64,000 nt of DNA from Bradyrhizobium sp. RD5-C2 (GTDB taxonomy: Bacteria; Pseudomonadota; Alphaproteobacteria; Rhizobiales; Xanthobacteraceae). The position numbers and the translations under genes were made by a program. Below the pieces are notes generated by a model. That model did not search any database and was not told where the DNA came from. It saw nothing but the letters and a program-made list of their open reading frames with translations. The stretch is taken from contig NZ_BOVL01000017.1 of NCBI RefSeq assembly GCF_019972155.1, positions 45,738-109,737 of the forward strand, written 5' to 3'. Below, piece by piece: positions 17,453 through 26,538 of this stretch. The stretch's first letter is position 1; every line of letters begins with the position of its first letter.

Positions 17453-18775
17453 TCATTCGTGGCGCTGCATCGCGGAATCGTGCTTGGTGTCGCGCATGGT
17501 CGAGTAGATCAGGAGCGACAGGAAGATCATGCCGCTGAGATAATAATAGAACCAGTCTTCATGCCCGATGCTCTTGAAATAGAGCGCGACCGCAGGCGCG
17601 GTGCCGCCGAAGATCGATACCGTGATGGCGTAGGGCAGGCCGACGCCGAGCGCACGGACATTGGTCGGGAACAGCTCAGCCTTCACGATCGCATTGATCG
17701 AGGTGTAGCCGGCGACGAAGATCCAGGCGCTGCAGATCAGAAGGAAAGCGATGAAGGGCGACTTGGTCTCCTTCAGAGCAGTCAGGATCGGGATCGTCGC
17801 CAGCGTGCCGACGACGCCGAAAAAGATCAAAAGCGGCTTGCGGCCGATGCGGTCGGACAGCGCGCCATAGATCGGCTGCAGGAAGGTCGCGAAGATCAGC
17901 GAGCCGAAGATCACGAAGGTGGTCTGGTCCTCGGTGAGGCCGACCGACAGTTTCACGAAGGTCTGCATGTAGGTGGTGAAGGTATAGAACGCCGCGGTGC
18001 CGCCGGCGGTCAGGCCAACCACCAGCAGCAATTCGCGGGGATAGTTCAGGAGGCCGACGATCGAGCCGGTCGGCTTGGAGACCTTCTTGGCCTCCTCGAA
18101 CGCCTCGGTCTCGTGCAGGCCGCGCCGCATCACCGCCGCGAAGATCGCGAGCATGGCGCCGATCACGAACGGAATCCGCCAGCCCCAGGCCTTCAACTCG
18201 TCCGGGGTCAGGAACACCTTTTGCAGCAACAGCAGCACGATGATCGCGGTGAGCTGGCCGCCGATCAGCGTGACGTACTGGAAGCTAGAATAGAAGCCGC
18301 GATGCTTGGCGTCGGCGACCTCGCTGAGATAAGTGGCGCTGGCGCCGTATTCGCCGCCGAGGCTCAGGCCCTCGATGATGCGGGCGAGCGCCAGGATCGT
18401 CGGTGCGGCAATGCCGATCGTGGCATAGGTCGGCGTCACCGCGATGATCAGCGAGCCGAAGCACATGCAGACCACCGAGAGCGTCAGCGACAGCCGCCGG
18501 CCGTAGCGGTCGGCGATGTAGCCGAACAGCCAGCCGCCGAGCGGGCGCATCAGGAAGGTCGCGGCAAACAGCACGGCGGCATTGAGCTGCTGCACCACCG
18601 GATCGCTGTGCGGGAAGAACGCCGGCGCGAAATACAGTGCGAACGCGGTGTAGGCGTAGAAATCGTACCATTCGACGAGATTGCCGACCGAGCCGATGAA
18701 GATCGCCTTGACCCGCCGCTCGACGTCATGGATGTCGAGATGGTCGCTCGCGGATTGAGCGGTTTGTTCGGACAT
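17453..18775 (-). CDS. kgtP: MFS metabolite:H+ symporter, KgtP-like
   Basis: A 440-residue MHS-family transporter with 12 predicted membrane segments. Signature stretches are NLVEWYDFYAYTAF, FLMRPLGGWLFGYIADRYGRR and SLGGEYGASATYLSE, which closely resemble alpha-ketoglutarate permease. It would import a dicarboxylate or keto acid with protons. GGGAGG precedes the ATG. Its location between a P450 gene and a Mo-oxidoreductase gene suggests uptake of the compound these enzymes act on, but that is inference. The symbol reflects family resemblance, not proven substrate. Confidence 0.8.
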   Translation of the reverse strand: MSEQTAQSASDHLDIHDVERRVKAIFIGSVGNLVEWYDFYAYTAFALYFAPAFFPHSDPVVQQLNAAVLFAATFLMRPLGGWLFGYIADRYGRRLSLTLSVVCMCFGSLIIAVTPTYATIGIAAPTILALARIIEGLSLGGEYGASATYLSEVADAKHRGFYSSFQYVTLIGGQLTAIIVLLLLQKVFLTPDELKAWGWRIPFVIGAMLAIFAAVMRRGLHETEAFEEAKKVSKPTGSIVGLLNYPRELLLVVGLTAGGTAAFYTFTTYMQTFVKLSVGLTEDQTTFVIFGSLIFATFLQPIYGALSDRIGRKPLLIFFGVVGTLATIPILTALKETKSPFIAFLLICSAWIFVAGYTSINAIVKAELFPTNVRALGVGLPYAITVSIFGGTAPAVALYFKSIGHEDWFYYYLSGMIFLSLLIYSTMRDTKHDSAMQRHE

Positions 18776-18859
18776 TGGCAGGCCTCCCCGGATTCTCTGG
18801 CGCGATTCCGGGGCAACTATCGCATTTGCGTGGTGCGATGTAACTGCTGTCCTGTTCCT

Positions 18860-20086
18860 TTAGGCGTTCTTGCCGAACAGGACGGGCAGTTGACGCGGGC
18901 CGCGCACCGTGCCTTCGGACCAGGTCACCTTGCCGGCCGGGTCGAGGCGGAAATCCGGAATCCGCTTCAGCCATTCCTCGATCGCGACCTGCATCTCCAT
19001 CCGCGCCAGGTTGGAACCGACGCAGCGGTGGATGCCGAGGCCGAAGGCCGCGTGGCGGTTCTCCTTGCGGTCGATCACCACCTTGTCCGCATCGGGGAAC
19101 ATGGCGGGGTCGCGGTTGGCCGCGGGGAAGGACAGCAGCACCATATTGCCCGCCTTGACCGGGCAGCCGGAGATCGTGGTTTCCTTCATCACCTCGCGGG
19201 CCATCGTCACCGGCGAATAGGCGCGCAGGAATTCCTCGATCGCGGTCGGGATCAGCGACGGCTCCGCGACCAGGCGCTCGCGATCGGCGGGCGTCTTGGC
19301 GAGATGCCAGAGCGAGGAGCCGAGCGCGCTCCAGGTGGTGTCGATGCCGGCGATCAAAAGCAGCCGCAGCGAGCCGAGCACGTGCTCGTCGGTCAGCGGC
19401 TGGCCGCCGGGACCCTTGGCCCGCAGCAGCTGCGAGATCAGATCGTCGCCCGGCTCAAGCTTGCGCTGCTCGAGATGGGCCATGAAGTAGCCGGTCATCT
19501 CGCGCACGCCGCTCATCATCTCGTTCTCGTCCTTGATGCCGAGCTCGAGGATCTGGTGGATCCACTTGATGAAGAGGTCGCCGTCCTTCTCGGGGATGCC
19601 GAGCATGTGCGCGATGGCGCGCACCGGGATGTGCTTGGTGTAGCGCGCCGCGGCGTCGCAATGGCCATCGGCGATGAATTCGTCGATCAGCTCGTTGCAG
19701 ATCGCGCGCACCCGCGGCTCCAGCCGCTTCATCGCGTCCGGCGTGAACGGCGGCAGCAGCACCTGCTTGGCGGGCTTGTGCTCCGGCGGATCGGAGGTGA
19801 TCGGCGGTGCACGGGCGGAGATCTCGGGGCGGACGTCGCGCACGATGACTCGGCGCGAGGAGAAGTGCTCGGTGTCGTAAGCGATCTCCTTCACCGCCTG
19901 ATAGGTGGTCGGCATGTAGCAGCCGAGGAAGCGCTCGGTATGCACGACCGGCGAGGCCGCGCGCAGCGTCTCCCAGATCGGGAACGGGTCGTCGGTCCAG
20001 ACCGGATCGGTATGGTCGAAATCATGGACCCAATCGGTGACCGGGGGATGCTCGGGCAGAAAGCTTGCGGACGGGGAATCGGACAT
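18860..20086 (-). CDS. Cytochrome P450
   Basis: A 408-residue soluble bacterial P450. The oxygen-activation motif AGIDTT is in the I helix, EEFLR supplies the ExxR of the K helix, and FGLGIHRCVG carries the heme-thiolate cysteine. ATG 20086 has AGAAGGAAA upstream and is preferred over ATG 20113. The 3Fe-4S ferredoxin gene lies 73 bp upstream in the same direction and is the likely electron donor; no ferredoxin reductase gene is nearby. Substrate is unknown. Confidence 0.92.
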   Translation of the reverse strand: MSDSPSASFLPEHPPVTDWVHDFDHTDPVWTDDPFPIWETLRAASPVVHTERFLGCYMPTTYQAVKEIAYDTEHFSSRRVIVRDVRPEISARAPPITSDPPEHKPAKQVLLPPFTPDAMKRLEPRVRAICNELIDEFIADGHCDAAARYTKHIPVRAIAHMLGIPEKDGDLFIKWIHQILELGIKDENEMMSGVREMTGYFMAHLEQRKLEPGDDLISQLLRAKGPGGQPLTDEHVLGSLRLLLIAGIDTTWSALGSSLWHLAKTPADRERLVAEPSLIPTAIEEFLRAYSPVTMAREVMKETTISGCPVKAGNMVLLSFPAANRDPAMFPDADKVVIDRKENRHAAFGLGIHRCVGSNLARMEMQVAIEEWLKRIPDFRLDPAGKVTWSEGTVRGPRQLPVLFGKNA

Positions 20087-20159
20087 CGGCTCGTTTCCTT
20101 CTCGTTCGATCAAATGCTGGTCGGCTCAACGGGAGGCACGCGGCCATCCCTGCCGGCTG

Positions 20160-20366
20160 CTATTCCTCGGTGACTTCGATCGCGATTTCCGGGCAATTGG
20201 TCTGCGCGAGCCAGGCCTTGTCCTCGAGCCCGGCCGGAACGGTCCCGTCGCCGACTTCATGGGCGTTGCCGTATTCGTCGAGCTCGAACAGTTCGGGGGC
20301 GAGCGATTTGCAGCGGGCGTGACCCTGGCATTTGTCCTGGTCGACGCGGATTCTGAGCTTGGACAT
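20160..20366 (-). CDS. 3Fe-4S-type ferredoxin, P450 partner
   Basis: A 68-residue ferredoxin with KCQGHARCKSLAPELF near the N-terminus and NCPE near the C-terminus. This is the cysteine pattern of single-cluster 3Fe-4S ferredoxins that feed actinobacterial and rhizobial P450s: the second cysteine of a 4Fe site is replaced, here by His. ATG 20366 follows GAGGGAGAG. It is the first gene of the run that continues with the P450 gene, and it probably delivers electrons to that enzyme. Confidence 0.9.
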   Translation of the reverse strand: MSKLRIRVDQDKCQGHARCKSLAPELFELDEYGNAHEVGDGTVPAGLEDKAWLAQTNCPEIAIEVTEE

Positions 20367-20430
20367 GCAAGCACTCTCCCTCGGCTCTGGCGCACAGGTG
20401 GAGCGCGCCGGGTTCCTCATCTTAGTTTAT

Positions 20431-20478
20431 GCAAGTCCAGCTTGCTTGGGCGGCCGGCCCTTTAGCCGGCTCGCCAAG
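20431..20478. repeat. Two small inverted repeats upstream of the ferredoxin-P450 run
   Basis: GCAAG-TCCAG-CTTGC (20431-20445) abuts a larger imperfect hairpin with arms CTTGGGCGGCCGGC and GCCGGCTCGCCAAG (20445-20478). They lie in the 278-bp gap between the ferredoxin gene and the divergent HAD gene. They could be operator or attenuator structures; no matching regulator gene is adjacent. Confidence 0.4.
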
Positions 20479-20644
20479 TTATAGCATATTACATTATCGT
20501 CGTGCTTGCGCGTCAAGCGAAAACTGCGTGCGTCCCACCGCCGGGTCTCGTCATTTGGATATTCGATCGAAGTCATTGGGGAATTTAATTTCCAAATGAC
20601 GTGAGGAGGCGTCAACTTCGCCGGAAGGGTGGAGGGGATTTGCG

Positions 20645-21346
20645 ATGACACTCATTGGCCCGCGTCCGGACTGGCTGACGTTCGATTGCTATGGGACGTT
20701 GATCCAATGGGATGAGGGCCTGATCGCGGCGACCAATCGAATTCTGGCCCGCTCCGGATCGCGGATCGAGCCGCGTGCGTTCATCTCGGTGTTTGATCGC
20801 CACGAACATGCCCTGGAGCGGAGCCGCCCGCATCTGTCGTTCAGGGAGGTGACGGCGAGGGCGCTCGAAGCCGCCATGACCGAGTTGTCACTGCCCTCGG
20901 ATCCGAACGATGCGGAAATCCTGACCTCGTCGATCGGCAAGATGCCGCCCTTTCCGGAAGTCGTCGCCACGCTCGGCCGTCTGAAGGCCGCGGGCTTCAA
21001 GCTGGCGATCATCTCGAACACCGACGATGCGATCATCGCCGGGAACGTCGCGCAGCTTGGCGGGCGCATCGATCGGGTCATCACCGCGCAGCAGGCCCGA
21101 GCCTACAAGCCATCCCGCGAAACATTCGAATATGCCTGGGCGTCGATCGGAATCGACAAGCCGCAGCTCGTCCATATCTGCGCCAGCCCGCATCTCGACC
21201 TCGCCGCGGCCCGCGATCTCGGCTTCCGGGCGATCTGGATCGACCGCGGCACGGGCCGTCAGCCGTTGCCGGACTACTCCCCGAACAAGGTTGCCGCCGC
21301 ACTCGATCAGGTTCCGGGATTTCTTTCCGAAGCCGGCTGGATGTAG
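20645..21346 (+). CDS. Haloacid dehalogenase type II-like HAD hydrolase
   Basis: A 233-residue HAD-superfamily protein. Motif I is FDCYGTLI (nucleophile Asp), motif II is IISNTDD, and the motif III lysine is in AYKPSRETFEYA. The DxYGT form of motif I, with Tyr where phosphatases have Asp-Gly, is typical of 2-haloacid dehalogenases rather than phosphatases. GAGGGGATTTGCG precedes the start. It is divergent from the ferredoxin gene and convergent with the TetR gene. A role in dehalogenating a 2-haloacid is likely but unproven; some family members are phosphatases. Confidence 0.82.
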   Translation: MTLIGPRPDWLTFDCYGTLIQWDEGLIAATNRILARSGSRIEPRAFISVFDRHEHALERSRPHLSFREVTARALEAAMTELSLPSDPNDAEILTSSIGKMPPFPEVVATLGRLKAAGFKLAIISNTDDAIIAGNVAQLGGRIDRVITAQQARAYKPSRETFEYAWASIGIDKPQLVHICASPHLDLAAARDLGFRAIWIDRGTGRQPLPDYSPNKVAAALDQVPGFLSEAGWM

Positions 21347-21406
21347 CTCGCGAGAGACCCGGATGAGCGCTGACCGAGCCGATGCACTCCCGGGAGACGC
21401 GCTCCC

Positions 21407-22027
21407 TTAATGCTTGCGCGCCGTCGGCGCGGTGAGCGGGCCCCAGGCGGCGAGAGCGGCGGCTGCGATCTGCTCGAGCTGCTTCCGGGTGGCGCCGTCG
21501 CGCGCCTGGATCGACATGCCCTGCTGCACCGTGATGTAGTATTGGGCGATCGCGTCCAGGTCGGCCGCGGGCGAGATCTCGCGACGCTCGACGCCCTGGC
21601 GCAGACGTTCGCGCAGCTCGGTCACCGCCTGCGCGCGCCGCTGCACGAGTTCGCGCCGCACGGTCTCGGAATGTTCGTTCGGATGCAGCGCCGACAATAC
21701 CACCAGGCAACCGGGCGGGCGTGAGCGGCGGGTGAAGACGCGCGCGGTCCGCATCAGGAAGGTTTCCACGGCCTGATAGGCGGTGTGCGTCTCTGCCACC
21801 GCACCCCAGATCAGTCCACCTTCGCTCGCCACGTAATAGTCGAGCGCCTTGCGGAACAGGTCCTCCTTGCTGCCGAAGGCAGCGTACAGGCTGGGCGAGG
21901 CGATACCCATCGCCGAGGTGAGGTCAGCCATCGAGGCGCCCTCATAGCCCCTCAGCCAGAATACCTCCATCGCGCGCGCCAGAGCGGCGTCTTTGTCGAA
22001 ATTCCGGGGGCGGCCACGCTCAGCCAT
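21407..22027 (-). CDS. TetR-family regulator
   Basis: A 206-residue repressor. The N-terminal helix-turn-helix (AMEVFWLRGYEGASMADLTSAMGIASPSLYAAFGSKEDLF) fills residues ~15-60 and the ligand-binding half follows. ATG 22027 is chosen because GGACGG lies upstream and MAERGRPRNF is the usual N-terminus. It is divergent from an SDR gene at 22142, its probable target. The spacer contains the palindrome GCGCCGGCGC (22073-22082), a weak operator candidate. Confidence 0.88.
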   Translation of the reverse strand: MAERGRPRNFDKDAALARAMEVFWLRGYEGASMADLTSAMGIASPSLYAAFGSKEDLFRKALDYYVASEGGLIWGAVAETHTAYQAVETFLMRTARVFTRRSRPPGCLVVLSALHPNEHSETVRRELVQRRAQAVTELRERLRQGVERREISPAADLDAIAQYYITVQQGMSIQARDGATRKQLEQIAAAALAAWGPLTAPTARKH

Positions 22028-22141
22028 CGGTCCGTCCATTTCTGTGTTGATCACTAAATAATTCACTTGACGCGCCGGCGCAAGCTTCCTAATTCTGTGT
22101 CGATCGTTACAGATATATCGCCACCAACGAATGAGCCGAAC

Positions 22142-22888
22142 ATGACCCAGTCCCTGCAGGGAAAACGCGCCCTCGTCACCGGCGGCAGCCGCGGCATCGG
22201 TGCAGCCATCGCCAGGCGTCTTGCCGCCGAAGGCGCCGACGTCGCCATCACCTATGAACGCTCGGCGGATCGCGCCGAAACGGTCGGAGCTGAGATCAGG
22301 AAACAGGGCCGCCGTGCCCTAGCGCTGCAGGCGGATAGCGCCGACGCCAGCGCCGTGCGCGACGCGGTCAACGCAGCCGCCAAGGCGTTCGGCGGTCTGG
22401 ACATCCTGGTCAACAATGCCGGCATCTTCCGCGGCGGCGGCTCGATCGATGCCGTCACGCTGGAGGATATCGACGCCACGCTGGCCGTGAACGTGCGGGC
22501 GGTAGTGGTCGCATCGCAGGCCGCGGTCGCCCACATGGGCGAGGGCGGCCGCATCATCAATATCGGCAGCAACCTCGCCAGCCGGGTGCCCGATGCCGGC
22601 ATGAGCCTCTATTCGATGAGCAAGTCGGCGTTGATTGCCTGGACCCAGGGCCTGGCCCGCGACCTCGGCGGCCGTGGCATCACGGTCAACATCGTCCATC
22701 CCGGCTCCACCAACACCGACATGAACCCGGCCGATGGCGAGCAGGCCGAGGCGCAGCGCGCGCGCATGGCGATCAAGCGCTACGGCAAGGCCGATGACGT
22801 CGCTGCCCTGGTCGCGTTTGTCGCCGGTCCCGAAGCCGGCTCGATCAATGGCGCCGGTCTCACGGTCGATGGCGGCGCCAACGCCTGA
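22142..22888 (+). CDS. SDR-family oxidoreductase under TetR gene
   Basis: A 248-residue short-chain dehydrogenase with TGGSRGIGAA, NNAG and a YSMSK active site, ending LTVDGGANA. It resembles 3-oxoacyl-ACP-reductase-type SDRs. ATG 22142 is preferred; the frame is open upstream into the spacer but without ribosome-binding signals. It is divergent from the TetR gene at 21407-22027, the common arrangement for a repressor and an SDR-encoded detoxification or reduction function. A GC-rich hairpin follows the stop. Confidence 0.9.
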   Translation: MTQSLQGKRALVTGGSRGIGAAIARRLAAEGADVAITYERSADRAETVGAEIRKQGRRALALQADSADASAVRDAVNAAAKAFGGLDILVNNAGIFRGGGSIDAVTLEDIDATLAVNVRAVVVASQAAVAHMGEGGRIINIGSNLASRVPDAGMSLYSMSKSALIAWTQGLARDLGGRGITVNIVHPGSTNTDMNPADGEQAEAQRARMAIKRYGKADDVAALVAFVAGPEAGSINGAGLTVDGGANA

Positions 22889-22899
22889 CGACGTTGGAG

Positions 22900-22930
22900 C
22901 GAGGAGTGCGCTGCCCCTGCGCGCTCCTCG
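22900..22930 (+). terminator. GC hairpin after SDR gene
   Basis: CGAGGAG-TGCGC pairs with GCGC-CTCCTCG around a short C-rich loop, 12 bp after the SDR stop. No T run follows, so it is a hairpin of possible terminator use rather than a canonical intrinsic terminator. The remainder of the 22889-23235 gap shows no gene. Confidence 0.45.
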
Positions 22931-23235
22931 GCCTGGTGCCCGTGCTGGCCCCGCGACCCTACGGTTACGATCCGCATCGTCGCGGGCGGCCGGGCATGAT
23001 GGCCGTCTCGCGTGCGGAATCCCGAGCCCTTCGGCCGCTTGGACCCCGGCAGGGAACCCGTTAAGCAAGTCAGAGTCCACGGGAGATCTTGATAGACTTT
23101 CTAATGGACGCGCTTGCCGGTTTCGCGGTTAATTGCCAATGGACGTCTCGTCCGCGGATGGAAGTGACCTGAACGCCCGATGTCGCTATTGTGGCGTATC
23201 CGCTTTAGCTTGGCCGACCGGTGATCAGCATCTCG

Positions 23236-23868
23236 ATGGGACAAATCGTTCGTAAGTCGTTCAAAACCTACCACCATGGCGACCTCCGGGAGGCGCTGAT
23301 CCAGGCCGCGCTGCGCGAGGTTGAACTCGGTGGCCCCGAAGCGATCAGCATCAAGGCGCTGGCCAAGCAGCTCGGCGTCTCGCAACCGGCGCCGTATCGG
23401 CATTTCGCTGACCGCGAAGCGCTGCTGGAGGCGGTGACCGCGGAAGCGTTCCGGCAGTTCAACGTGATCATGCGCGAGGCGATCGCGCAGCCCGGCAACG
23501 CCTCGAAACTGTCGCGCTTTGCCCAGGCTGCGCTGGCCTTCGGGCTCGAGCGCCACGGCATCTACCGCTTGATGTTCGCGTCCAGAACCATGGCCTGCGC
23601 GCCTGTCGGCAGCGAACTGCACGTCGCGGCGATGGAAACGCTGGCGCTGCTGATCGAGTCGTTCGAGGCGCCGGCCGTCGGACTGTTGCGCGAACGGCAG
23701 GCGCTGAAGATCTGGGCCGGGCTGCACGGCATCGTGATGCTTGCCGAGCAGGGCCTGCTCACCGGCGAGGTCGGCCAGATCAGCCGCGAAGAGCTGATGG
23801 ACGAGATCGTCGAGCAGACCAAGCTCGCGCTCACCGCCGCGCTGCATGCGACGGAAGAAAAAGCGTAG
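23236..23868 (+). CDS. TetR/AcrR-family regulator
   Basis: A 210-residue regulator. The DNA-binding domain reads KTYHHGDLREALIQAALREVEL then LAKQLGVSQPAPYRHFADREALLEAV. The C-terminal domain has the WHG-type stretch KIWAGLHGIVMLAEQGLL. ATG 23236 gives the usual MGQIV start; GTG 23221 is possible, and neither has a clear ribosome-binding site. No gene is paired with it divergently at close range, so its target is unknown. A palindromic repeat follows it. Confidence 0.88.
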   Translation: MGQIVRKSFKTYHHGDLREALIQAALREVELGGPEAISIKALAKQLGVSQPAPYRHFADREALLEAVTAEAFRQFNVIMREAIAQPGNASKLSRFAQAALAFGLERHGIYRLMFASRTMACAPVGSELHVAAMETLALLIESFEAPAVGLLRERQALKIWAGLHGIVMLAEQGLLTGEVGQISREELMDEIVEQTKLALTAALHATEEKA

Positions 23869-23918
23869 AGCAGATCGTCTGCAGTCTATGCCTTCGTCCC
23901 ATGGAGATAGGTAGCCCC

Positions 23919-24040
23919 GTCATTGCGAGGAGCGACGCGACGAAGCAATCCATCGCTCTGCGGGCTCGATGACAATGGATTGCTTCGCGTAGCCTGTCAT
24001 CGGGCGCGCGTTCGCGCGACCCGTTGGCTCGCAATGACGA
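23919..24040. repeat. Dispersed palindromic repeat, CATTGCGAGGAGC family, long variant
   Basis: This is the same unit as at 2918, but the right arm is interrupted after GGATTGCTTCGC by an extra segment that contains its own inverted repeat (CGGGCGCGCG, TTC, GCGCGACCCG) before GCTCGCAATGACG resumes. It lies between the TetR gene and a convergent amidase gene. Confidence 0.88.
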
Positions 24041-24076
24041 AGTGGAGGGCGTTGCCCACGCTCTCCACCATGAGGG

Positions 24077-25501
24077 TTAGGATCTCGGCGGTCGCGGATC
24101 GATCGGGGTGGTGCCGCGCACGCCCAGAATGTCCTCGAGCACTTTCGCGCCGGCCAGAAGCTGCGCCTCGGCGCGCGGCTTGGCGATCATCTGCAGGCCG
24201 ACCGGCAGGCCCGATGCGGTGAAGCCGCAAGGCAGCGACAGCGCCGGGCAGCAGGCCAGCGTGATCGCATAGACGATGCCGAGCCATTCGACGTAATTGT
24301 CGAACTTCTTGCCGTCGCATTCGACGACATAGCGGTTCTCGACCGGGAATGGTGGAACGATGGTCGCGGGCGCCAGCAGCAGGTCGTATCGCTCGAAGAA
24401 CTCGAGCGCGCGCGCGGTGATCGCGACGCGCTGCGCCTCGGCGCGTTCGAGCTTCTCGACGGTGAGCTTCAGCCCTTCCTCGATGTTCCAGATCACTTCG
24501 GGCTTGAGCAGGTCGCGCTTGGTGCGCAGCAATTCGGCCTTGCTGATCGCGAAATCGAATGCGCGCAGCACGTGGAAGCATTCATGGGCCTCGCGGAAGT
24601 CGGGATGCGCCTCCTCGACGATCGCGCCGGCTTCCGCGAAACGCTCGGCGGCCTTGCGGGTCAGCGCCTTGACCTCTGGATCAACAGGCGTGATGCCGAG
24701 ATCGGGCGAATAGGCGATGCGCTTCGGCTTGCTGCCCGACCGCGTCGCCGACAGGAACGATATCGGCAGCACCGGCAGCGACAGCGGATCGGCAGGATGC
24801 TCGCCGCTCATCGCGTCGAGCAGCAGCGCGAGGTCCTCGACATTGCGCGCCATCGGTCCCTGCTGGCCGAGCGTGCGGTCGACGCCGAATTTCGGCGTCT
24901 GCGCGACGCGGCCGATCGACGGCCGGAGGCCGACGACGCCGCAGAAGCTCGCCGGGTTGCGCAAGCTGCCGCCCATGTCGGAGCCGTGGGCGAGCCACGC
25001 GGTGCCGCTGGCCAGTGCCGCCGCGGCGCCGCCGGAGGAGCCGGCGGCCGAGCGCGATGTGTCCCAGGGATTGCGGGTCGGGCCGAACACCTCGTTGAAG
25101 GTGTTGGCGCCGGCGCCGAATTCCGGCGTGTTCGATTTGGCGTAGATCACGCCGCCGTTCTGCTCGAGGCGCTCGACCAGGATGTCCGACTTCGCGGGGA
25201 CATTGTCCTTGAAGATCGGCGAGCCCTGCGTGGTCAGCACGCCGGAGACGGCGGTGAGGTCCTTGATCGGGACCGGAAGACCCGCAAGCAGGCCGCGTTC
25301 GCTGGCCGGCTTCTGCATCAGGGCCTTGGCGTGGGTGCGGGCGCGGTCGAAGCAGAGCGTCGGCAGCGCGTTGACCTTGCCGTCGACCTCGGCGATGCGC
25401 TTTTCCAGCACATCGAGCAGGTCGAGCGGCGTGACGTCGCCGGCTTTCAGCTTCTCGACGACGGCACACGCCGTTTCCTTCACCAAGCCCTGATCAGCCA
25501 T
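24077..25501 (-). CDS. Amidase-signature hydrolase
   Basis: A 474-residue amidase with the Ser-cisSer-Lys triad visible as K80 (PVPIKDL), S155 in AAGSSGG and S179 (DMGGSLR). It hydrolyses an amide of unknown identity in the cytoplasm. AGGAGC precedes ATG 25501. It is only distantly similar to the amidase at 355-1785 and is divergent from an arylformamidase-like hydrolase gene. Both neighbours act on C-N bonds, so a shared amide or formamide substrate is possible. The glutamyl-tRNA amidotransferase subunit A is a less likely alternative because no gatB or gatC is nearby. Confidence 0.87.
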   Translation of the reverse strand: MADQGLVKETACAVVEKLKAGDVTPLDLLDVLEKRIAEVDGKVNALPTLCFDRARTHAKALMQKPASERGLLAGLPVPIKDLTAVSGVLTTQGSPIFKDNVPAKSDILVERLEQNGGVIYAKSNTPEFGAGANTFNEVFGPTRNPWDTSRSAAGSSGGAAAALASGTAWLAHGSDMGGSLRNPASFCGVVGLRPSIGRVAQTPKFGVDRTLGQQGPMARNVEDLALLLDAMSGEHPADPLSLPVLPISFLSATRSGSKPKRIAYSPDLGITPVDPEVKALTRKAAERFAEAGAIVEEAHPDFREAHECFHVLRAFDFAISKAELLRTKRDLLKPEVIWNIEEGLKLTVEKLERAEAQRVAITARALEFFERYDLLLAPATIVPPFPVENRYVVECDGKKFDNYVEWLGIVYAITLACCPALSLPCGFTASGLPVGLQMIAKPRAEAQLLAGAKVLEDILGVRGTTPIDPRPPRS

Positions 25502-25589
25502 GCACCGTTGCTCCTATGTCTTCTGTTTCCTTGTGCTGTAGAACATTTCCTGCCGTCGTGGCAATGCGACGAGAACCGAAGAGGCAGGG

Positions 25590-26441
25590 ATGGCAGCGTT
25601 GTTTTCCGCGCTGGACTGGCGCGCGATGAGCCAGCAGGAGCGGGACCTCGGCTTGAACAATGGCGTTGCCGTCAAGGGCAGCGCCGAGATCGCCGCCGGC
25701 TGGGAGCAGCGCTCCGCGGCGATGCGGCAGAAGCATCCCGACCATCTCGACCTCCGATATGGTCCGCGTGAGCGCAACCGGATCGATTTCCTTAAAGTCC
25801 GCGACGGCGCGCCGACCTTGCTGTTCATCCACGGCGGCTATTGGCAGACCCGCGCCAAGGAGGTGTTCACGATCTTCGCCGAGGGGCCGATGGCGCACGG
25901 CATCAATGTCGCCCTGATCGGCTACACGCTGGCGCCGGATGCGACGCTGGATGACATCGTCGCCGAGATTCACGCCGGCATCGATTTTCTGGCCGGGCAG
26001 TTGCCCGCGCTCGGCGCCGCTGCCGAAGGCATTGTGGTGTCGGGCTGGTCGGCCGGCGGACATCTGACGTCGATGGCGTTGTCGAACGCCCATGTTCGGG
26101 CCGGCATGGCGATCTCGGGCATCTACGACCTCGAGCCGATCAGGCATTCCTACCTCGACGAGAAGCTGAGGCTCGACGAAGCCGCCTCACGGCGCAATTC
26201 GCCCATGATGCAGCAAGGCGGCACGCCAAAGCCGCTGTCGCTGGTGGTCGGCAGCGCCGAACTGCCGCTGCTGCGCAAGCAGACCGCCGATTTCGCCGGC
26301 CATCGCGCCCGCTACGGCTTGCCGGTGACCTACGAGGAGATCGCCGGAGCCGATCATTTCTCGATCATGAACCAGATGCTGGCGCCGCAGGGGCGCGTCA
26401 CCGCGCTGATCCGGCAGTTGTTCGAACGGACGGCCGACTAG
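25590..26441 (+). CDS. Alpha/beta hydrolase, arylformamidase (KynB/HSL)-like
   Basis: A 283-residue alpha/beta hydrolase. The oxyanion-hole motif HGGYW lies near residue 77, the nucleophile elbow is GWSAGG, and the histidine lies in AGADHFSIMN. HGGYW is typical of the HSL-like branch that includes kynurenine formamidase. AGGCAGGG precedes the ATG. It is divergent from the amidase gene, and no tryptophan-degradation genes are adjacent, so another carboxylester or formamide substrate is possible. Confidence 0.82.
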   Translation: MAALFSALDWRAMSQQERDLGLNNGVAVKGSAEIAAGWEQRSAAMRQKHPDHLDLRYGPRERNRIDFLKVRDGAPTLLFIHGGYWQTRAKEVFTIFAEGPMAHGINVALIGYTLAPDATLDDIVAEIHAGIDFLAGQLPALGAAAEGIVVSGWSAGGHLTSMALSNAHVRAGMAISGIYDLEPIRHSYLDEKLRLDEAASRRNSPMMQQGGTPKPLSLVVGSAELPLLRKQTADFAGHRARYGLPVTYEEIAGADHFSIMNQMLAPQGRVTALIRQLFERTAD

Positions 26442-26444
26442 GCC

Positions 26445-26529
26445 GTCATTGCGAGGAGCGAAGCGACGAAGCAATCCATCGCTCCGCATATGCCGGCGCA
26501 TGGATTGCTTCGCTTCGCTCGCAATGACG
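26445..26529. repeat. Dispersed palindromic repeat, CATTGCGAGGAGC family
   Basis: An 85-bp inverted repeat between convergent genes, with arms CGTCATTGCGAGGAGC and GCTTCGCTCGCAATGACG. It is the same unit as at 2918 and 52018. Confidence 0.9.
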
Positions 26530-26538
26530 TGGAGGGAA

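Noticed and set aside
17348..20173. Antisense open frame of 941 codons opposite the P450, transporter and Mo-oxidoreductase genes
   Set aside because: It crosses three well-supported genes and their spacers and has the composition of a GC shadow.
22073..22082. GCGCCGGCGC palindrome as TetR operator
   Set aside because: A 10-base GC palindrome is common in this genome composition and too short to support a TetR site on its own.
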